A stretch of 64,000 bases of DNA, taken from assembly GCF_014636275.1 (NCBI RefSeq), contig NZ_BMEB01000001.1, forward strand, positions 1,045,468 through 1,109,467, written 5' to 3'. Source of the stretch: Cellulomonas carbonis (GTDB lineage: Bacteria; Actinomycetota; Actinomycetes; Actinomycetales; Cellulomonadaceae). Below are positions 27,783 to 36,451 of the stretch, one piece after another. Made by a program: the position numbers and the translations under genes. How positions within the stretch are numbered: position 1 is the first letter of the stretch; each line of letters opens with the position of its first letter. Under the pieces are notes generated by a model. The model was not told the DNA's origin. It did not search any database and saw only the letters and a list, made by a program, of their open reading frames with translations.

Positions 27783-27925
27783 TCAGCGGTGCTGCGAACG
27801 GTGCCCGCCCAGGCGGAGACGACACCCGCGACGACCACCTGTGCAACCGAGCTGGTGAAGCCCGGTTGACGGCCGGACCGCAAGGTCCAGCGAATCGGAG
27901 GCCGCCGCCCCTCGGGGTGGCGGCC
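27783..27925 (+). ncRNA. Candidate structured non-coding RNA ending in a terminator
   Basis: This lies in a 371-base gap (27628-27999) with no plus-strand gene. A possible -10 TACCGT (27771-27776) with a weak -35 (GCCGAC, 18-base spacer) precedes it. Local hairpins include CCGCC-CA-GGCGG and GGACC-GCAA-GGTCC (tetraloop), then a GC-rich terminator hairpin (27900-27925). I cannot match it to a known class such as RNase P, SRP or a common riboswitch. Confidence 0.35.
27900..27925 (+). terminator. Hairpin terminator in the gap between two minus-strand genes
   Basis: GGCCGCCGCCC pairs with GGGTGGCGGCC around a small loop. It reads as a plus-strand terminator although no plus-strand gene precedes it. 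The 17 bases GGCGGCCTTCGTGCGTC at 27919-27935 are repeated exactly at 26348-26364. Confidence 0.65.
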
Positions 27926-27999
27926 TTCGTGCGTCCCACCCCTCGACGGAGGGCCCGCATCGACGCCGAGCCGTCGAGCGCGCCCTGGGCCCCCCGGGT

Positions 28000-28500
28000 T
28001 CACCCGCCGACGACCTCCAGGACCACCACGGGCGTCGTCGTCGTGCGCTGAGCGGCGTAGCCGTCCAGGTCGGCGTCGACGGACGACCACAGGCGCCAGA
28101 GCCGCTCACGCTCGGCGCCCTCCGCGGCGCGCGCGCGGACGCGTCGGGCCTCGCCGTCCGCGAGCCGGACCACCGCGTCGGGGTGCGCGCGCAGGTTGAG
28201 CCACCACGCGGGGTGGCCCTCCTGCCAGCCGTTCATCGCGAGGGTCACGAGGTCCGGGCCGTTCTCGAGGTAGCCGAGGATGACGCTGCGCTCCTGGCCC
28301 GAGCGGCGACCGACCGTCGTCAGCCGCAGCGCTCCCCAGCCGCGCCGGCCACCGGTCCGCCACAGGAACCGTCCGCGGCTGAGCCGGTGCAGCGCGCGGT
28401 GGATGCGCCACGCCGTCCGGACGAACCAGCGCGGCGGCACACGGGGTGCGGGACGGTCGGTCGGTCCGGGCTCACGGCGCTCGGCTGCGGTCTGGTCCAT
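28000..28500 (-). CDS. Ddn-like nitroreductase / F420H2-dependent reductase family protein
   Basis: 166 residues from ATG 28500. Core motifs are LTTVGRRSGQERSVILGYLENG (about 70-91), the NGWQEGHPAWWLNLRAHPDAVV segment and VRARAAEGAER, all typical of the deazaflavin (F420)-dependent nitroreductase family found in actinobacteria. Such proteins reduce quinones or nitro compounds with F420H2; the substrate is unknown. CACGAT is six bases before the ATG. A shorter relative is encoded at 42780-43175. Confidence 0.82.
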   Translation of the reverse strand: MDQTAAERREPGPTDRPAPRVPPRWFVRTAWRIHRALHRLSRGRFLWRTGGRRGWGALRLTTVGRRSGQERSVILGYLENGPDLVTLAMNGWQEGHPAWWLNLRAHPDAVVRLADGEARRVRARAAEGAERERLWRLWSSVDADLDGYAAQRTTTTPVVVLEVVGG

Positions 28501-28554
28501 GCCTCGATCGTGCTCGCGCCCGGGCGGGCGGCACATCGTCCGAAAGGACAGGTC

Positions 28555-30210
28555 TCACCGCCGACGACGGCGCCGCGCGGTCCCGAAGAGGCTGCGCGTG
28601 ATCTCGCGGCCGATCACCGTCCCGGCCGACCGCAGCGCCGACCGGAACGCCGAGGACTGCACGACCGTCTCGATCACCGACGGCTCATCACGCGGGGCGG
28701 GCTCTGGTCGCGGCGCCGGTGCCCGCCGCGGCTCGCCTCCCGGCTCGTCCCAGGTCGTCCCGTCCGGCAGCTCGCCGTCCCAGGTGGTGCCCGTCGGCGA
28801 CGCGTCCGAGCCCTCCCCTGCCCCGCGCCCGTCCGCCTCGTCACGACCGGCCGGTTCCTCCGCGAGCCGCGCCGTGAGCATCTCGTACGCCGACTCGCGG
28901 TCGAGCGCCTGGGAGTACCGCGGAGCGAGCGGGCTCGCCGCGACGAGGTCGGCGACGACCGCGGGGTCCGACGGCGCCATGAGCGACTGCGGCGCGCGCA
29001 GCCGGGTCCACGCCACCGGCGTCGGCGCGCCCCGCTCGGACAGGACCGTCACGACCGCCTCGCCCGTGCCGAGGACCGTGAGCAGCTCCTCCAGGTCGTA
29101 GGCCGAGTGCGGGAACGTCGAGACCGTGGCCTTGAGCGCCTTGGCGTCGTCGGGCGTGTAGGCGCGCAGCGCGTGCTGGACGCGGTTGCCGAGCTGCGCG
29201 AGGACGTCCGCGGGCACGTCCTTGGGGGTCTGGGTCACGAAGAACACGCCGACGCCCTTGCTGCGGATGAGACGCACTGTCCGCGTGATGGCGTCGAGGA
29301 AGTCCTCGCTCGCGTCGTCGAAGAGGAGATGCGCCTCGTCGAAGAAGAACACGAGCTTGGGCTTGTCGAGGTCGCCGACCTCGGGCAGCTCCTGGAACAG
29401 GTCCGCGAGCATCCACATGAGGAACGTCGAGAACAGCGCCGGCTTGTCCTGGACCCCCGGCAGCTCGAGGCACGTCACGACGCCCCGGCCGTCGGGCGTG
29501 GTCCGGAGCAGGTCGGCGGTGTCGAGCTCGGGCTCGCCGAAGAAGACGTCGGCGCCGGCGGCCGCGAAGGCGACGAGCTCACGGAGGATGACGCCCGCGG
29601 TCGCCTTCGAGAGCCCGCCGAGACCCTCGAGCTCGGCCTTGCCCTCGTCGGAGACGAGGTGGGTGATGACGGCCCGGAGGTCCTTGAGGTCCAGGAGCGC
29701 CAGGCCGTTCTGGTCGGCGTGGTGGAACACGAGCGCGAGGCTCGACTCCTGCACGGCGTTGAGGCCCAGCACCTTGGCCAGGAGCGTCGGGCCGAAGCTC
29801 GTGATGGTCGCCCGGACGGGGACGCCGACACCCTCGCCGCCGAGCGACAGGATCTCCGTCGGGTACGCGGTCGGTGCCCACTCCTGCCCGACGTCGGCCG
29901 CACGCGCCGCGACCTTGTCGTTCTCCGCGCCGGGTGACGCGATCCCCGACAGGTCGCCCTTGACGTCCGCGAGGAACACCGGGACGCCGTGCGCGGAGAG
30001 CTGCTCGGCGATGACCTGGAGCGTCTTGGTCTTGCCCGTGCCCGTCGCACCGGCGACCAGGCCGTGCCGGTTGAGGGACGCGAGCGGGATGCGCACGGGG
30101 ACGTCGGCGTGGGCGGTGCCGTCGGCGACCGCCGCACCGAGCTCGATCGCGGGACCCTCGACCAGGTACCCGCCCCGCACGGCCTCGAGCTGGTCGCCTT
30201 GCTCCGCCAT
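28555..30210 (-). CDS. HerA-like helicase / DUF853 ATPase
   Basis: 551 residues from the ATG at 30210 (GGAG nearby); an ATG at 30222 would add four. Walker A is GATGTGKTKT, followed by VFLADVKGDLSGIA, and Walker B is LVFFFDEAHLLFDD; the FVTQTPKDVPADVLAQLGNRVQHAL block (about 320-345) is the DUF853 hallmark. The C-terminal 90 residues are Pro/Asp-rich with a Trp repeat (GTTWDGELPDGTTWDE). The family resembles hexameric DNA pumps, but the role of DUF853 proteins in bacteria is not established. It is monocistronic here. Confidence 0.88.
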   Translation of the reverse strand: MAEQGDQLEAVRGGYLVEGPAIELGAAVADGTAHADVPVRIPLASLNRHGLVAGATGTGKTKTLQVIAEQLSAHGVPVFLADVKGDLSGIASPGAENDKVAARAADVGQEWAPTAYPTEILSLGGEGVGVPVRATITSFGPTLLAKVLGLNAVQESSLALVFHHADQNGLALLDLKDLRAVITHLVSDEGKAELEGLGGLSKATAGVILRELVAFAAAGADVFFGEPELDTADLLRTTPDGRGVVTCLELPGVQDKPALFSTFLMWMLADLFQELPEVGDLDKPKLVFFFDEAHLLFDDASEDFLDAITRTVRLIRSKGVGVFFVTQTPKDVPADVLAQLGNRVQHALRAYTPDDAKALKATVSTFPHSAYDLEELLTVLGTGEAVVTVLSERGAPTPVAWTRLRAPQSLMAPSDPAVVADLVAASPLAPRYSQALDRESAYEMLTARLAEEPAGRDEADGRGAGEGSDASPTGTTWDGELPDGTTWDEPGGEPRRAPAPRPEPAPRDEPSVIETVVQSSAFRSALRSAGTVIGREITRSLFGTARRRRRR

Positions 30211-30363
30211 GAGCGTCTCCATGCGGTCCGTGCCGCGCTGCGACGGCGGGGTCGGGGCGACGCCAGCCTAGCGAGCACGGGCCCGCCGGCGCCGGTCGAC
30301 GACCCTGCCGCCCGCCGGCACCGCTGCCCCGCCCGGAGTCCGCGCGTACGGCACAGTGGGCCC

Positions 30364-31083
30364 ATGCGACGTCCCCGCTTCGAGGAGCTCGACTGGCAGC
30401 AGACGCCGATCGGGGTGATCAGCCTGCGGCGGCGCGCTGACCCCGCCGGCGGCGACGACGTGTACGAGGTCAAGCTCGACGACGACTACCTCATGTCGAG
30501 CCTCTTCACGACGGCCGAGGTCGAGCTCGCGCGGATCGCGCTCGCGCACGCGCCGGACCGCCCGCTCGACGTCGTCGTCGGTGGGCTCGGGCTCGGCTAC
30601 ACGGCAGCGACCGTGCTCGACGACGAGCGCGTCCGACGGCTCGTCGTGGTCGACGCGCTCGCGCCCGTGATCGGGTGGCACCGGCAGGGCCTGGTGCCCC
30701 TCGGCCGCCGGATCGCCGAGGACCCGCGCTGCGAGCTGGTCCACGGCGACTTCTTCGCGATGGCCCTGGGCGGCGGCGGTCTGGACGGGCGCGAGGGAAC
30801 CCACGTCGACGCCGTCGTGGTCGACATCGACCACTCGCCGCGGCACCTGCTCCACCCGGCCCACGCGCCGTTCTACGAGCCCGACGGCATCGCCGCGCTC
30901 GCCGGGCACCTGCGGCCCGGCGGCGTGTACGCGCTGTGGTCCAACGACCCGCCGGACGAGGAGTACCTCGCCGGTCTGCGCGGCGCGACGGAGGACGTCG
31001 CGGCGCACGTCGTCACGTTCCCCGACGCGTGGGGGACGGGCGAGGCGACCAACACGGTGTACGTCGCGACGACGGCGTCGTGA
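30364..31083 (+). CDS. Spermidine-synthase-like methyltransferase-fold protein
   Basis: 239 residues. A Rossmann core has LDVVVGGLGLGYTAATVL as motif I and RLVVVDALAPVIGWH next, then VVVDIDHSPRHLLHP (acidic strand 4) and HLRPGGVYALWSNDP. This matches polyamine-synthase-like proteins (spermine/spermidine synthase family) lacking some substrate residues, often annotated spermidine synthase. Real activity is uncertain. CACAGT lies six bases before the ATG. Confidence 0.72.
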   Translation: MRRPRFEELDWQQTPIGVISLRRRADPAGGDDVYEVKLDDDYLMSSLFTTAEVELARIALAHAPDRPLDVVVGGLGLGYTAATVLDDERVRRLVVVDALAPVIGWHRQGLVPLGRRIAEDPRCELVHGDFFAMALGGGGLDGREGTHVDAVVVDIDHSPRHLLHPAHAPFYEPDGIAALAGHLRPGGVYALWSNDPPDEEYLAGLRGATEDVAAHVVTFPDAWGTGEATNTVYVATTAS

Positions 31084-31110
31084 GCGGTGACCGGTCCGGC
31101 GACGGGCTGG

Positions 31111-31548
31111 TCAGGCCTCGAGGACCCGTCGCAGGTTGGCGAGGTCCTTCCGGTTCGCGCTGCGCACGGCGCGGGCCATGAGCGGCGTGACGACGCCGAA
31201 CGCGCGCGCGGGCCGACCGCGGTTCCGCAACGTCATGAGCGTGGTTCCCGGCTCGGGGCTCGACCACGTGTACGTCGTCTCCATCGGGAACGGCCCGTCC
31301 GCGGTGCTCATCACGAGCCGCTCCCCCTGGACCAGCTCGCGGACCTCGTACGTGTAGGCGAGCCGGCGGCCCAGGAACCGCGCCACGAAGTCGAGCCGGG
31401 TGCCGACCCGCAGCGGTGGCTCGGTGCGCCACCGGACCTCGTCGATGCTCACGTACCACCGAGGTGCGTTGTCCGGGTCAGCCGCGAAGGCCGCGACCTC
31501 CTCGCGGGGGCGCGCGATCAGCACCTCGGTCCGGACGTCCACGGCCAT
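31111..31548 (-). CDS. SRPBCC (START/polyketide-cyclase-like) protein
   Basis: 145 residues with the small SRPBCC layout: DVRTEVLIARPREEVAAFAAD strand-helix opening, then RWYVSIDEVRW and a C-terminal helix (FGVVTPLMARAVRSANRKDLANLRRVLEA). This fold binds hydrophobic ligands; no ligand can be assigned. The ATG is preceded by GGGAGGG. It stands alone between two plus-strand genes. Confidence 0.78.
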   Translation of the reverse strand: MAVDVRTEVLIARPREEVAAFAADPDNAPRWYVSIDEVRWRTEPPLRVGTRLDFVARFLGRRLAYTYEVRELVQGERLVMSTADGPFPMETTYTWSSPEPGTTLMTLRNRGRPARAFGVVTPLMARAVRSANRKDLANLRRVLEA

Positions 31549-31694
31549 GGGCCCTCCCGGGCAGCTGCGCGGCGGGAACGAGCGGTCCTCGCGTCCCGCG
31601 TCGGTCCCACCACGCTAGCCCGGTCGCGTGACGTCGCGCCGGGCGGCGGGTGAAAAGCGGACATCAGGGATGTTCCGCCACCTGCCGGCGGACC

Positions 31695-31700
31695 TAGCGT
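31695..31700 (+). promoter_or_regulatory. -10-like hexamer of the coiled-coil protein gene
   Basis: TAGCGT six bases before the ATG at 31707, no ribosome site; leaderless start predicted. Confidence 0.45.
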
Positions 31701-31706
31701 CCGTTC

Positions 31707-32189
31707 ATGGACATCGACGACCTCGCCGAGACGATCGAGCGGACCCGGTACGCGCTCATGCGCGGGGTCACGTGGGAGGCGCTGCGCGACGGCGAGCGCG
31801 CGGCACGGGTCGAGCTCGGGCGGCGGGCGCTCGTGGAGTCCGGCCTGGCGGCCACCCTCGGCCGGCTCGAGGAGGAGGCGGCGCGCGTGCCGGACCTCGA
31901 GGCCCAGGTCCGGCAGCGCGACGAGCACCTCGCCGACCGCCGCGCCCAGCACGAGGTGGCGCTCGCGCAGCGCGACGGGCGGATCGAGCAGCTCGAGGAC
32001 CTGCTGGCGACGGCCGAGGCCGCGACCGCCGAGGCTCTCGAGCGCACCGCGGCGCTCGAGGAGGAGCTCGCCGACATCCGCGCGTTCACCGCGGGTGCCG
32101 AGCGGACGGGCACCGAGCGGACGGGCTCGACGGCCTCGGCGCCGCGGCGTTTCGGACGCGTCCGCACCGCCCGCCCCGCGACGGCCTGA
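31707..32189 (+). CDS. Coiled-coil protein of unknown function
   Basis: 160 residues. Residues 45-135 form a near-continuous charged coiled coil (LEEEAARVPDLEAQVRQRDE and after). The N-terminal 40 residues are a helical region (TIERTRYALMRGVTWEALRDG) and the C-terminus is a Thr/Arg-rich tail with the repeat ERTGTERTGS. No signal peptide or membrane segment. A structural or scaffolding role is possible; no family is recognised. Confidence 0.65.
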   Translation: MDIDDLAETIERTRYALMRGVTWEALRDGERAARVELGRRALVESGLAATLGRLEEEAARVPDLEAQVRQRDEHLADRRAQHEVALAQRDGRIEQLEDLLATAEAATAEALERTAALEEELADIRAFTAGAERTGTERTGSTASAPRRFGRVRTARPATA

Positions 32190-32239
32190 CCGGCGCCTCC
32201 CCGGCCGCCCACCCGCCGGGGCGCGCCCGGATGGCCTCC

Positions 32240-32683
32240 TCAGACCTGCACGGCGACGCCGTGCCGCGCGGCGACGGACGCGATCGCGCTCAGGGCGCCG
32301 GGGTCCGGCGGCCCGACCGGGACGGTCGCGGCCATCTCCGCGAAGAACCGACCGGCGCCCGTACCGGATGTCACCGCGAGGAACCTCGCCTCGCCGTCGG
32401 CGACGTGGAACGTGCAGGGCGTGCCCGCAGGCAGCACGACCATCGCGCCCGGCCCGAGCTCGTCGACGCGGCCGTCCGCACTGACCGTGACCGTCCCGTC
32501 GAGCACGTAGAGCACGCCGCTCCACGGTGACACGTGCATCGGCGCCGGCGGCGTCGCGGCGGCGTGCACCTCGAAGACCTCGAACGCTCCGTCCGGGCCC
32601 TCGACGGTCGCCTTGGCGACGTGGTCGCCGTCGATCATCGCGTGGTGGAGGCCCTCCTCGGGCCGTACCCAGGTGGTGGTCAT
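32240..32683 (-). CDS. Cupin-domain protein
   Basis: 147 residues from ATG with GGAGGACGAGC upstream. A single cupin barrel spans residues 40-110 with PAPMHVSPWSGVLYVLDGTVTV as motif 1 (only one His visible, so metal binding is uncertain) and GAMVVLPAGTPCTFHVADG as motif 2. The product is likely a small sugar- or metabolite-handling or regulatory protein. An 8-8 palindrome lies 85 bases upstream and matches one next to the LAL regulator, which suggests control by it. Confidence 0.8.
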   Translation of the reverse strand: MTTTWVRPEEGLHHAMIDGDHVAKATVEGPDGAFEVFEVHAAATPPAPMHVSPWSGVLYVLDGTVTVSADGRVDELGPGAMVVLPAGTPCTFHVADGEARFLAVTSGTGAGRFFAEMAATVPVGPPDPGALSAIASVAARHGVAVQV

Positions 32684-32767
32684 GCTCGTCCTCCCGTCTC
32701 GTCCGCCCGCCCGACGTCGGTGTCGGCGTCGTGTCCGACCAGCGTCCGGGGGCACGCCTGACGTGAC

Positions 32768-32787
32768 CCGCGTAGCGCACTACGCGG
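32768..32787. promoter_or_regulatory. Perfect palindromic operator upstream of the cupin gene
   Basis: CCGCGTAGCGCACTACGCGG: 8-bp arms around CGCA. It overlaps the stop codon of the LAL regulator gene and precedes the cupin gene. It differs at two of 20 positions from the site at 35392-35411. Confidence 0.6.
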
Positions 32788-35368
32788 ATCCGCTCCCCAC
32801 CTGCGGCGGCACGGCGAGGACCGTCGCGAGGTCCGCGCGGTCCGACACCCCGAGCTTGAGCCCCGCGCGGTAGAGGTGGCCCTCGGCCGTGCGCACCGAG
32901 ACGGTGAGCCGCTCGGCGATCTCGCGGTTCGACAGCCCGTGCGCGGCGAGCAGGGCGACCTCGCGCTCGCGCGGTGTGAGAGGGACGGGGTGGACCGCGG
33001 CGGTGATCGCGGGCGTGCACGCACCCGAGCGCTGCGCGAGCTCGTTCGCCCGCGCCACGGCCGTCAGCGCCGATCTGGGGCGTCCGCGCCGACGGAGCAC
33101 GTCACCGGCCTGCGCGTGGGCGTCGCCCGCGGCGACGAGGTCGCCGACCTCCTCCCACCCGCGCGCGACGACGGCGAGCGCGTCGGCGTCCGCCGCTGCC
33201 CACGCCCGGGCGTGCCTCAGGGCCAGCTCCGCCCGAGGCCCGGCGACCTCAAGCCGCAGCGCGTCCAGGCGCACGACCGCGTCGGGCGACCCGCCGAGCT
33301 GGGTCGCGACCTGCCACGCGGCCACCTCGAGCGCGGGTGAGGCCTGCGCCCGCGCGAGCGACGCTGCCGCCACCGCGAGCCCCACGGCGCTGGTCAGTGC
33401 GCCCTCGACGCCCGCCGCCCACGCCCGCGCGAGGAGGTCGTCGGGGGCGAGCAGCGCGTACGCGGGATGCGTCTCGGTCCCCATCTCCTCGAGGAGCGGG
33501 CGGGCGTCGTCGGACCGGCCCGCGAGTGCGTAGGCCGTCACGAGCAGCGTCCGGCAGCGGAACCGAAACTCGTGTCGCGTGGACGCGAGCCCGGCCCACG
33601 CCTCCCGCAGCGGGACCTCCGCGTCGCGCACCCGCCCGCCCGCGAACGCCGCGTGCCCCGCGAGGACGAGTCCCATGAGGTGCGCGGGCCCCGACAGCTG
33701 CGCCGTCGACTCCTCGAGCCCACGGGCGACCTCACCCGCGTCCGCGGTCGCGCCGGCGAGGCGGTACCCGAGCACGAGCCAGTCGACCAGCCCGAAGACG
33801 GGCACCGTGTGGCCGACGGACGCGAGGACCGGACCACCGGACACCTCGTCGAGGAGGTCGACGCGCCCCTGCACCGCGGCGACGGCGGCGACGACGGAGG
33901 CGAGGACGACGCGCGTGAGGTCGTCCGGCGCCCCGTGCCGCAGGGCCGGGAGGGCCCTGGCGAGCGCGGCGTCCGCGTCGCCCGTCGCCGCGTCGACCGC
34001 CGCGGTCATCGCGTCGAGCACGACCCGCTCGCGGCCGACGTCGGGCGCCGATGCGGCCACGGCCAGCACCGCCCGCGCGTCGTCGGCCCGACGCAGCGTC
34101 CACAGCAGGTTCCCGGCGCGGTACGCCGCGAGGCGCGCGCGGGCCGGGCCGTCCGGCGCGTCGTCGACGAGGCCACGCAGGACGGCCTCGGCCTCCTCGC
34201 CGCGGGTCAGCCAGGACAGCGCCGACGCGTGGACGAGGCGCGCGCGCCAGGCTCCCCCGGCCGTCGCCGCGGCACGAGCGAGCCGCTCGGCGAGCGGGAG
34301 GTCGTGGAACCCGATGGCCTCCTCGGCGGCCCGCAACCACAGCCCGGGGTCGGGCGGCAGGTCCGACTCGAGCGTGAGGACGGCACGGCGCATCGCGTGC
34401 GCGTCGGGGTCGAGCCGCACCGCGAGCAGGCCCCGCAGGCGCCGCGCTCGCACCGTGCCCATGGAGCCGCGGCGCACCTCGCCGTACAGGGGGTGCGCGA
34501 GCCGGACGACCGGGCCAGTGGGCGTCGGGTGCGTCCGGACCAGCCCGCGCCGCTCCGCCTCCTCGGTGGCGCCCGCACCCGTGAGGTCCACGAGCGCGTC
34601 GAGGGCGAGTGGCTCGCCGAGGGTGACGACGTCGACGACGTCGCGCACGTCCGCCTCGAGCGCACCGATCTCGCGCTCGATCAGCGCCGCGAGCTCGCGC
34701 GACAGGTGCGGGTCGCCCGACCAGCACCAGATGCCCGACGCCGGGCTGAGGCGACCTGCAGCCACCTCACCGGGAAGGAGGTGCCGGAGGAAGAGCGGGC
34801 TGCCGCGCGTGAGGGCCCACAGGCGACGCGCGGACGCGGACTCGACGGGTCCGCCGAGCACGCGCGCGACGAGCGTCCTGGTCGTCGCGAGGTCGAGCGC
34901 CGCGAGGTCCAGGCGCGCGAGCATCTCGTCCTTCCACAACGCGGTCACGAGGTCGGGAACCGGCTCCCCGCCGCGAACCGTCACGACGACGGGGAACAGC
35001 CCGCGGGCCACAGCGCGGTGGACGACGACGGCCGAGAGCTCGTCGAGCAGGTGCGCGTCGTCGACCCCGAGCACGAGAGGCCGCCGTCGGGCGAGGGCCG
35101 CGAGCACGCCGCCGACCGACGACGACGCGTCACCGGTCGGCACGTCGACGAGACCCGCGAACGCGCCGAGCGGGAGCGTGGTCGTCGCTCGGCTGGCGAG
35201 CGCCCACACGCCGGGCGTCCCCGAGCGCGACACCGCCTCCCGGACGAGGCGGGTCTTCCCCACACCCGCGGGTCCCACCACCAGGATCCCGGCCGCACCG
35301 GGTCGGGCGGCCGCCGTGATCCGGCGCAGCTCGGCCTCCCTGCCCGTGAGCGGCCACGGCCGCAGCAC
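32780..35368 (-). CDS. Large ATP-binding LuxR-type (LAL) transcriptional regulator
   Basis: 862 residues. The N-terminal AAA/STAND ATPase has Walker A VVGPAGVGKTRL (about 30-41) and Walker B VLGVDDAHLLDEL. A long helical-repeat region fills the middle. The C-terminal LuxR HTH is TPREREVALLAAHGLSNREIAERLTVSVRTAEGHLYRA (about 800-838). LAL proteins act as ligand-gated activators. Its own start has TAGCAT six bases upstream. It is flanked at both ends by matching palindromes, so it probably controls itself, the divergent SDR gene and the downstream cupin. Confidence 0.92.
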   Translation of the reverse strand: MLRPWPLTGREAELRRITAAARPGAAGILVVGPAGVGKTRLVREAVSRSGTPGVWALASRATTTLPLGAFAGLVDVPTGDASSSVGGVLAALARRRPLVLGVDDAHLLDELSAVVVHRAVARGLFPVVVTVRGGEPVPDLVTALWKDEMLARLDLAALDLATTRTLVARVLGGPVESASARRLWALTRGSPLFLRHLLPGEVAAGRLSPASGIWCWSGDPHLSRELAALIEREIGALEADVRDVVDVVTLGEPLALDALVDLTGAGATEEAERRGLVRTHPTPTGPVVRLAHPLYGEVRRGSMGTVRARRLRGLLAVRLDPDAHAMRRAVLTLESDLPPDPGLWLRAAEEAIGFHDLPLAERLARAAATAGGAWRARLVHASALSWLTRGEEAEAVLRGLVDDAPDGPARARLAAYRAGNLLWTLRRADDARAVLAVAASAPDVGRERVVLDAMTAAVDAATGDADAALARALPALRHGAPDDLTRVVLASVVAAVAAVQGRVDLLDEVSGGPVLASVGHTVPVFGLVDWLVLGYRLAGATADAGEVARGLEESTAQLSGPAHLMGLVLAGHAAFAGGRVRDAEVPLREAWAGLASTRHEFRFRCRTLLVTAYALAGRSDDARPLLEEMGTETHPAYALLAPDDLLARAWAAGVEGALTSAVGLAVAAASLARAQASPALEVAAWQVATQLGGSPDAVVRLDALRLEVAGPRAELALRHARAWAAADADALAVVARGWEEVGDLVAAGDAHAQAGDVLRRRGRPRSALTAVARANELAQRSGACTPAITAAVHPVPLTPREREVALLAAHGLSNREIAERLTVSVRTAEGHLYRAGLKLGVSDRADLATVLAVPPQVGSGSA

Positions 35369-35374
35369 GTCTCG

Positions 35375-35380
35375 ATGCTA
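35375..35380 (-). promoter_or_regulatory. -10-like hexamer of the LAL regulator gene
   Basis: TAGCAT on the minus strand, six bases before the GTG at 35368. The palindrome at 35392-35411 sits where the -35 region would be. Confidence 0.45.
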
Positions 35381-35391
35381 GCGACGGCGAT

Positions 35392-35411
35392 CCGCGTACC
35401 GCACTACTCGG
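35392..35411. promoter_or_regulatory. Near-palindromic operator between the LAL regulator and the SDR gene
   Basis: CCGCGTACCGCACTACTCGG shares 18 of 20 positions with the perfect palindrome at 32768-32787. It lies between divergent genes, over the predicted -35 region of the regulator and 57 bases before the SDR start. Confidence 0.6.
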
Positions 35412-35467
35412 GCCGCGGGCGGGGACCCGCGCGAGTGTCGAGGCACCCGCCAGGAGAGGTGATCCCC

Positions 35468-36451
35468 GTGAACGAGCCGCGCTCCGTCCTCGTCACCGGT
35501 GCCGGACGCGGCATCGGCAACGCCATCGCGCTGCGGCTGGCCGCGTCCGGCTGGCGCGTCTGGGCCGGTGTGCGGACCGACGTGGCCGCGAAGGCGCTCG
35601 CCGAGGCGTCGGGCGCGATCACGCCCGTCGAGCTCGACGTCACCGACCGCGGGCACGTCGCGGCGCTCGACACCGTCCTGCCCGCCCGCCTCGACGCGCT
35701 CGTCAACAACGTCGGCATCGGCGTCGCCGGCCCCCTGGAGACGCTCTCGCCGGTCGACGTGCACCGCCAGCTCGACGCGAACCTCGTCGGTCCCCTCGAC
35801 GTCACGCGGACCGTGCTGCCGAGGCTGCGGCGGGCCCGCGGGCGCATCGTGTTCATCTCGTCGGTGAACGGGCGCGTGTCGTTCCCGTTCACCGGGATCT
35901 ACAACGCGTCGAAGTTCGCGGTCGAGGCCGTCGCCGACTGCCTGCGGGTCGAGCTCTCGCCGTTCGGCGTGCAGGTCGCTCTCGTCGAGCCCGGGGTGGT
36001 CGCGACCGACCCGTGGAAGCACATGGACGACCTCCTCGACGAGCTCGAGGCGGATCTCGAACCCGGGCTCCGGTCGCTGTACGCCGGCCACTTCGCCGGC
36101 GAGCGCCGCGTCCTGGCGGACCTGCGCCGTCGGGCCGCGCCTCCCGACGACGTCGCGCGTGCCGTCGAGCAGGAGCTGACACGCCGGCGCGCCCGGCCGC
36201 GCACCCCCGTGGGACGCGACGCCCGCGTGATCCTGCTGATGCGGACCGTGCTGGGCGCGCGGGGGATGGACCGCGTGTGGATCCGCGGCCTCGGACTCCC
36301 GCGTCCCCCAGCGGACGGCGTGCCCGCGACCCGGCCGCCATGGCCCTCGGGCGCGGCGCAGGCGGCTCCGCCGACCTCGGCCGCGGCCGACGCGGACGCC
36401 GCCCCGCCGGCGTCAGGCGGCACGCGCGAGCGACCGCTCCCCCACCCCTGA
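35468..36451 (+). CDS. Short-chain dehydrogenase/reductase (SDR)
   Basis: 327 residues from a GTG with CAGGAGAGG upstream. The cofactor motif is TGAGRGIG at residues 12-19, NNVG at about 80-83, the catalytic Ser in FISSVNG and YNASK for Tyr/Lys. This is a classical SDR acting on an unidentified alcohol or ketone. The last 60 residues are Ala/Pro-rich and outside the fold. It is divergent from the LAL regulator and shares its operator, so inducible expression is likely. Its 3' end overlaps a convergent gene by 39 bases. Confidence 0.9.
   Translation: MNEPRSVLVTGAGRGIGNAIALRLAASGWRVWAGVRTDVAAKALAEASGAITPVELDVTDRGHVAALDTVLPARLDALVNNVGIGVAGPLETLSPVDVHRQLDANLVGPLDVTRTVLPRLRRARGRIVFISSVNGRVSFPFTGIYNASKFAVEAVADCLRVELSPFGVQVALVEPGVVATDPWKHMDDLLDELEADLEPGLRSLYAGHFAGERRVLADLRRRAAPPDDVARAVEQELTRRRARPRTPVGRDARVILLMRTVLGARGMDRVWIRGLGLPRPPADGVPATRPPWPSGAAQAAPPTSAAADADAAPPASGGTRERPLPHP

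Noticed and set aside
27783..27925. Assignment of the candidate RNA to RNase P, SRP RNA or a cobalamin, TPP or c-di-AMP riboswitch
   Set aside because: None of the conserved sequence blocks of those classes could be found, and there is no downstream plus-strand gene for a riboswitch to control.
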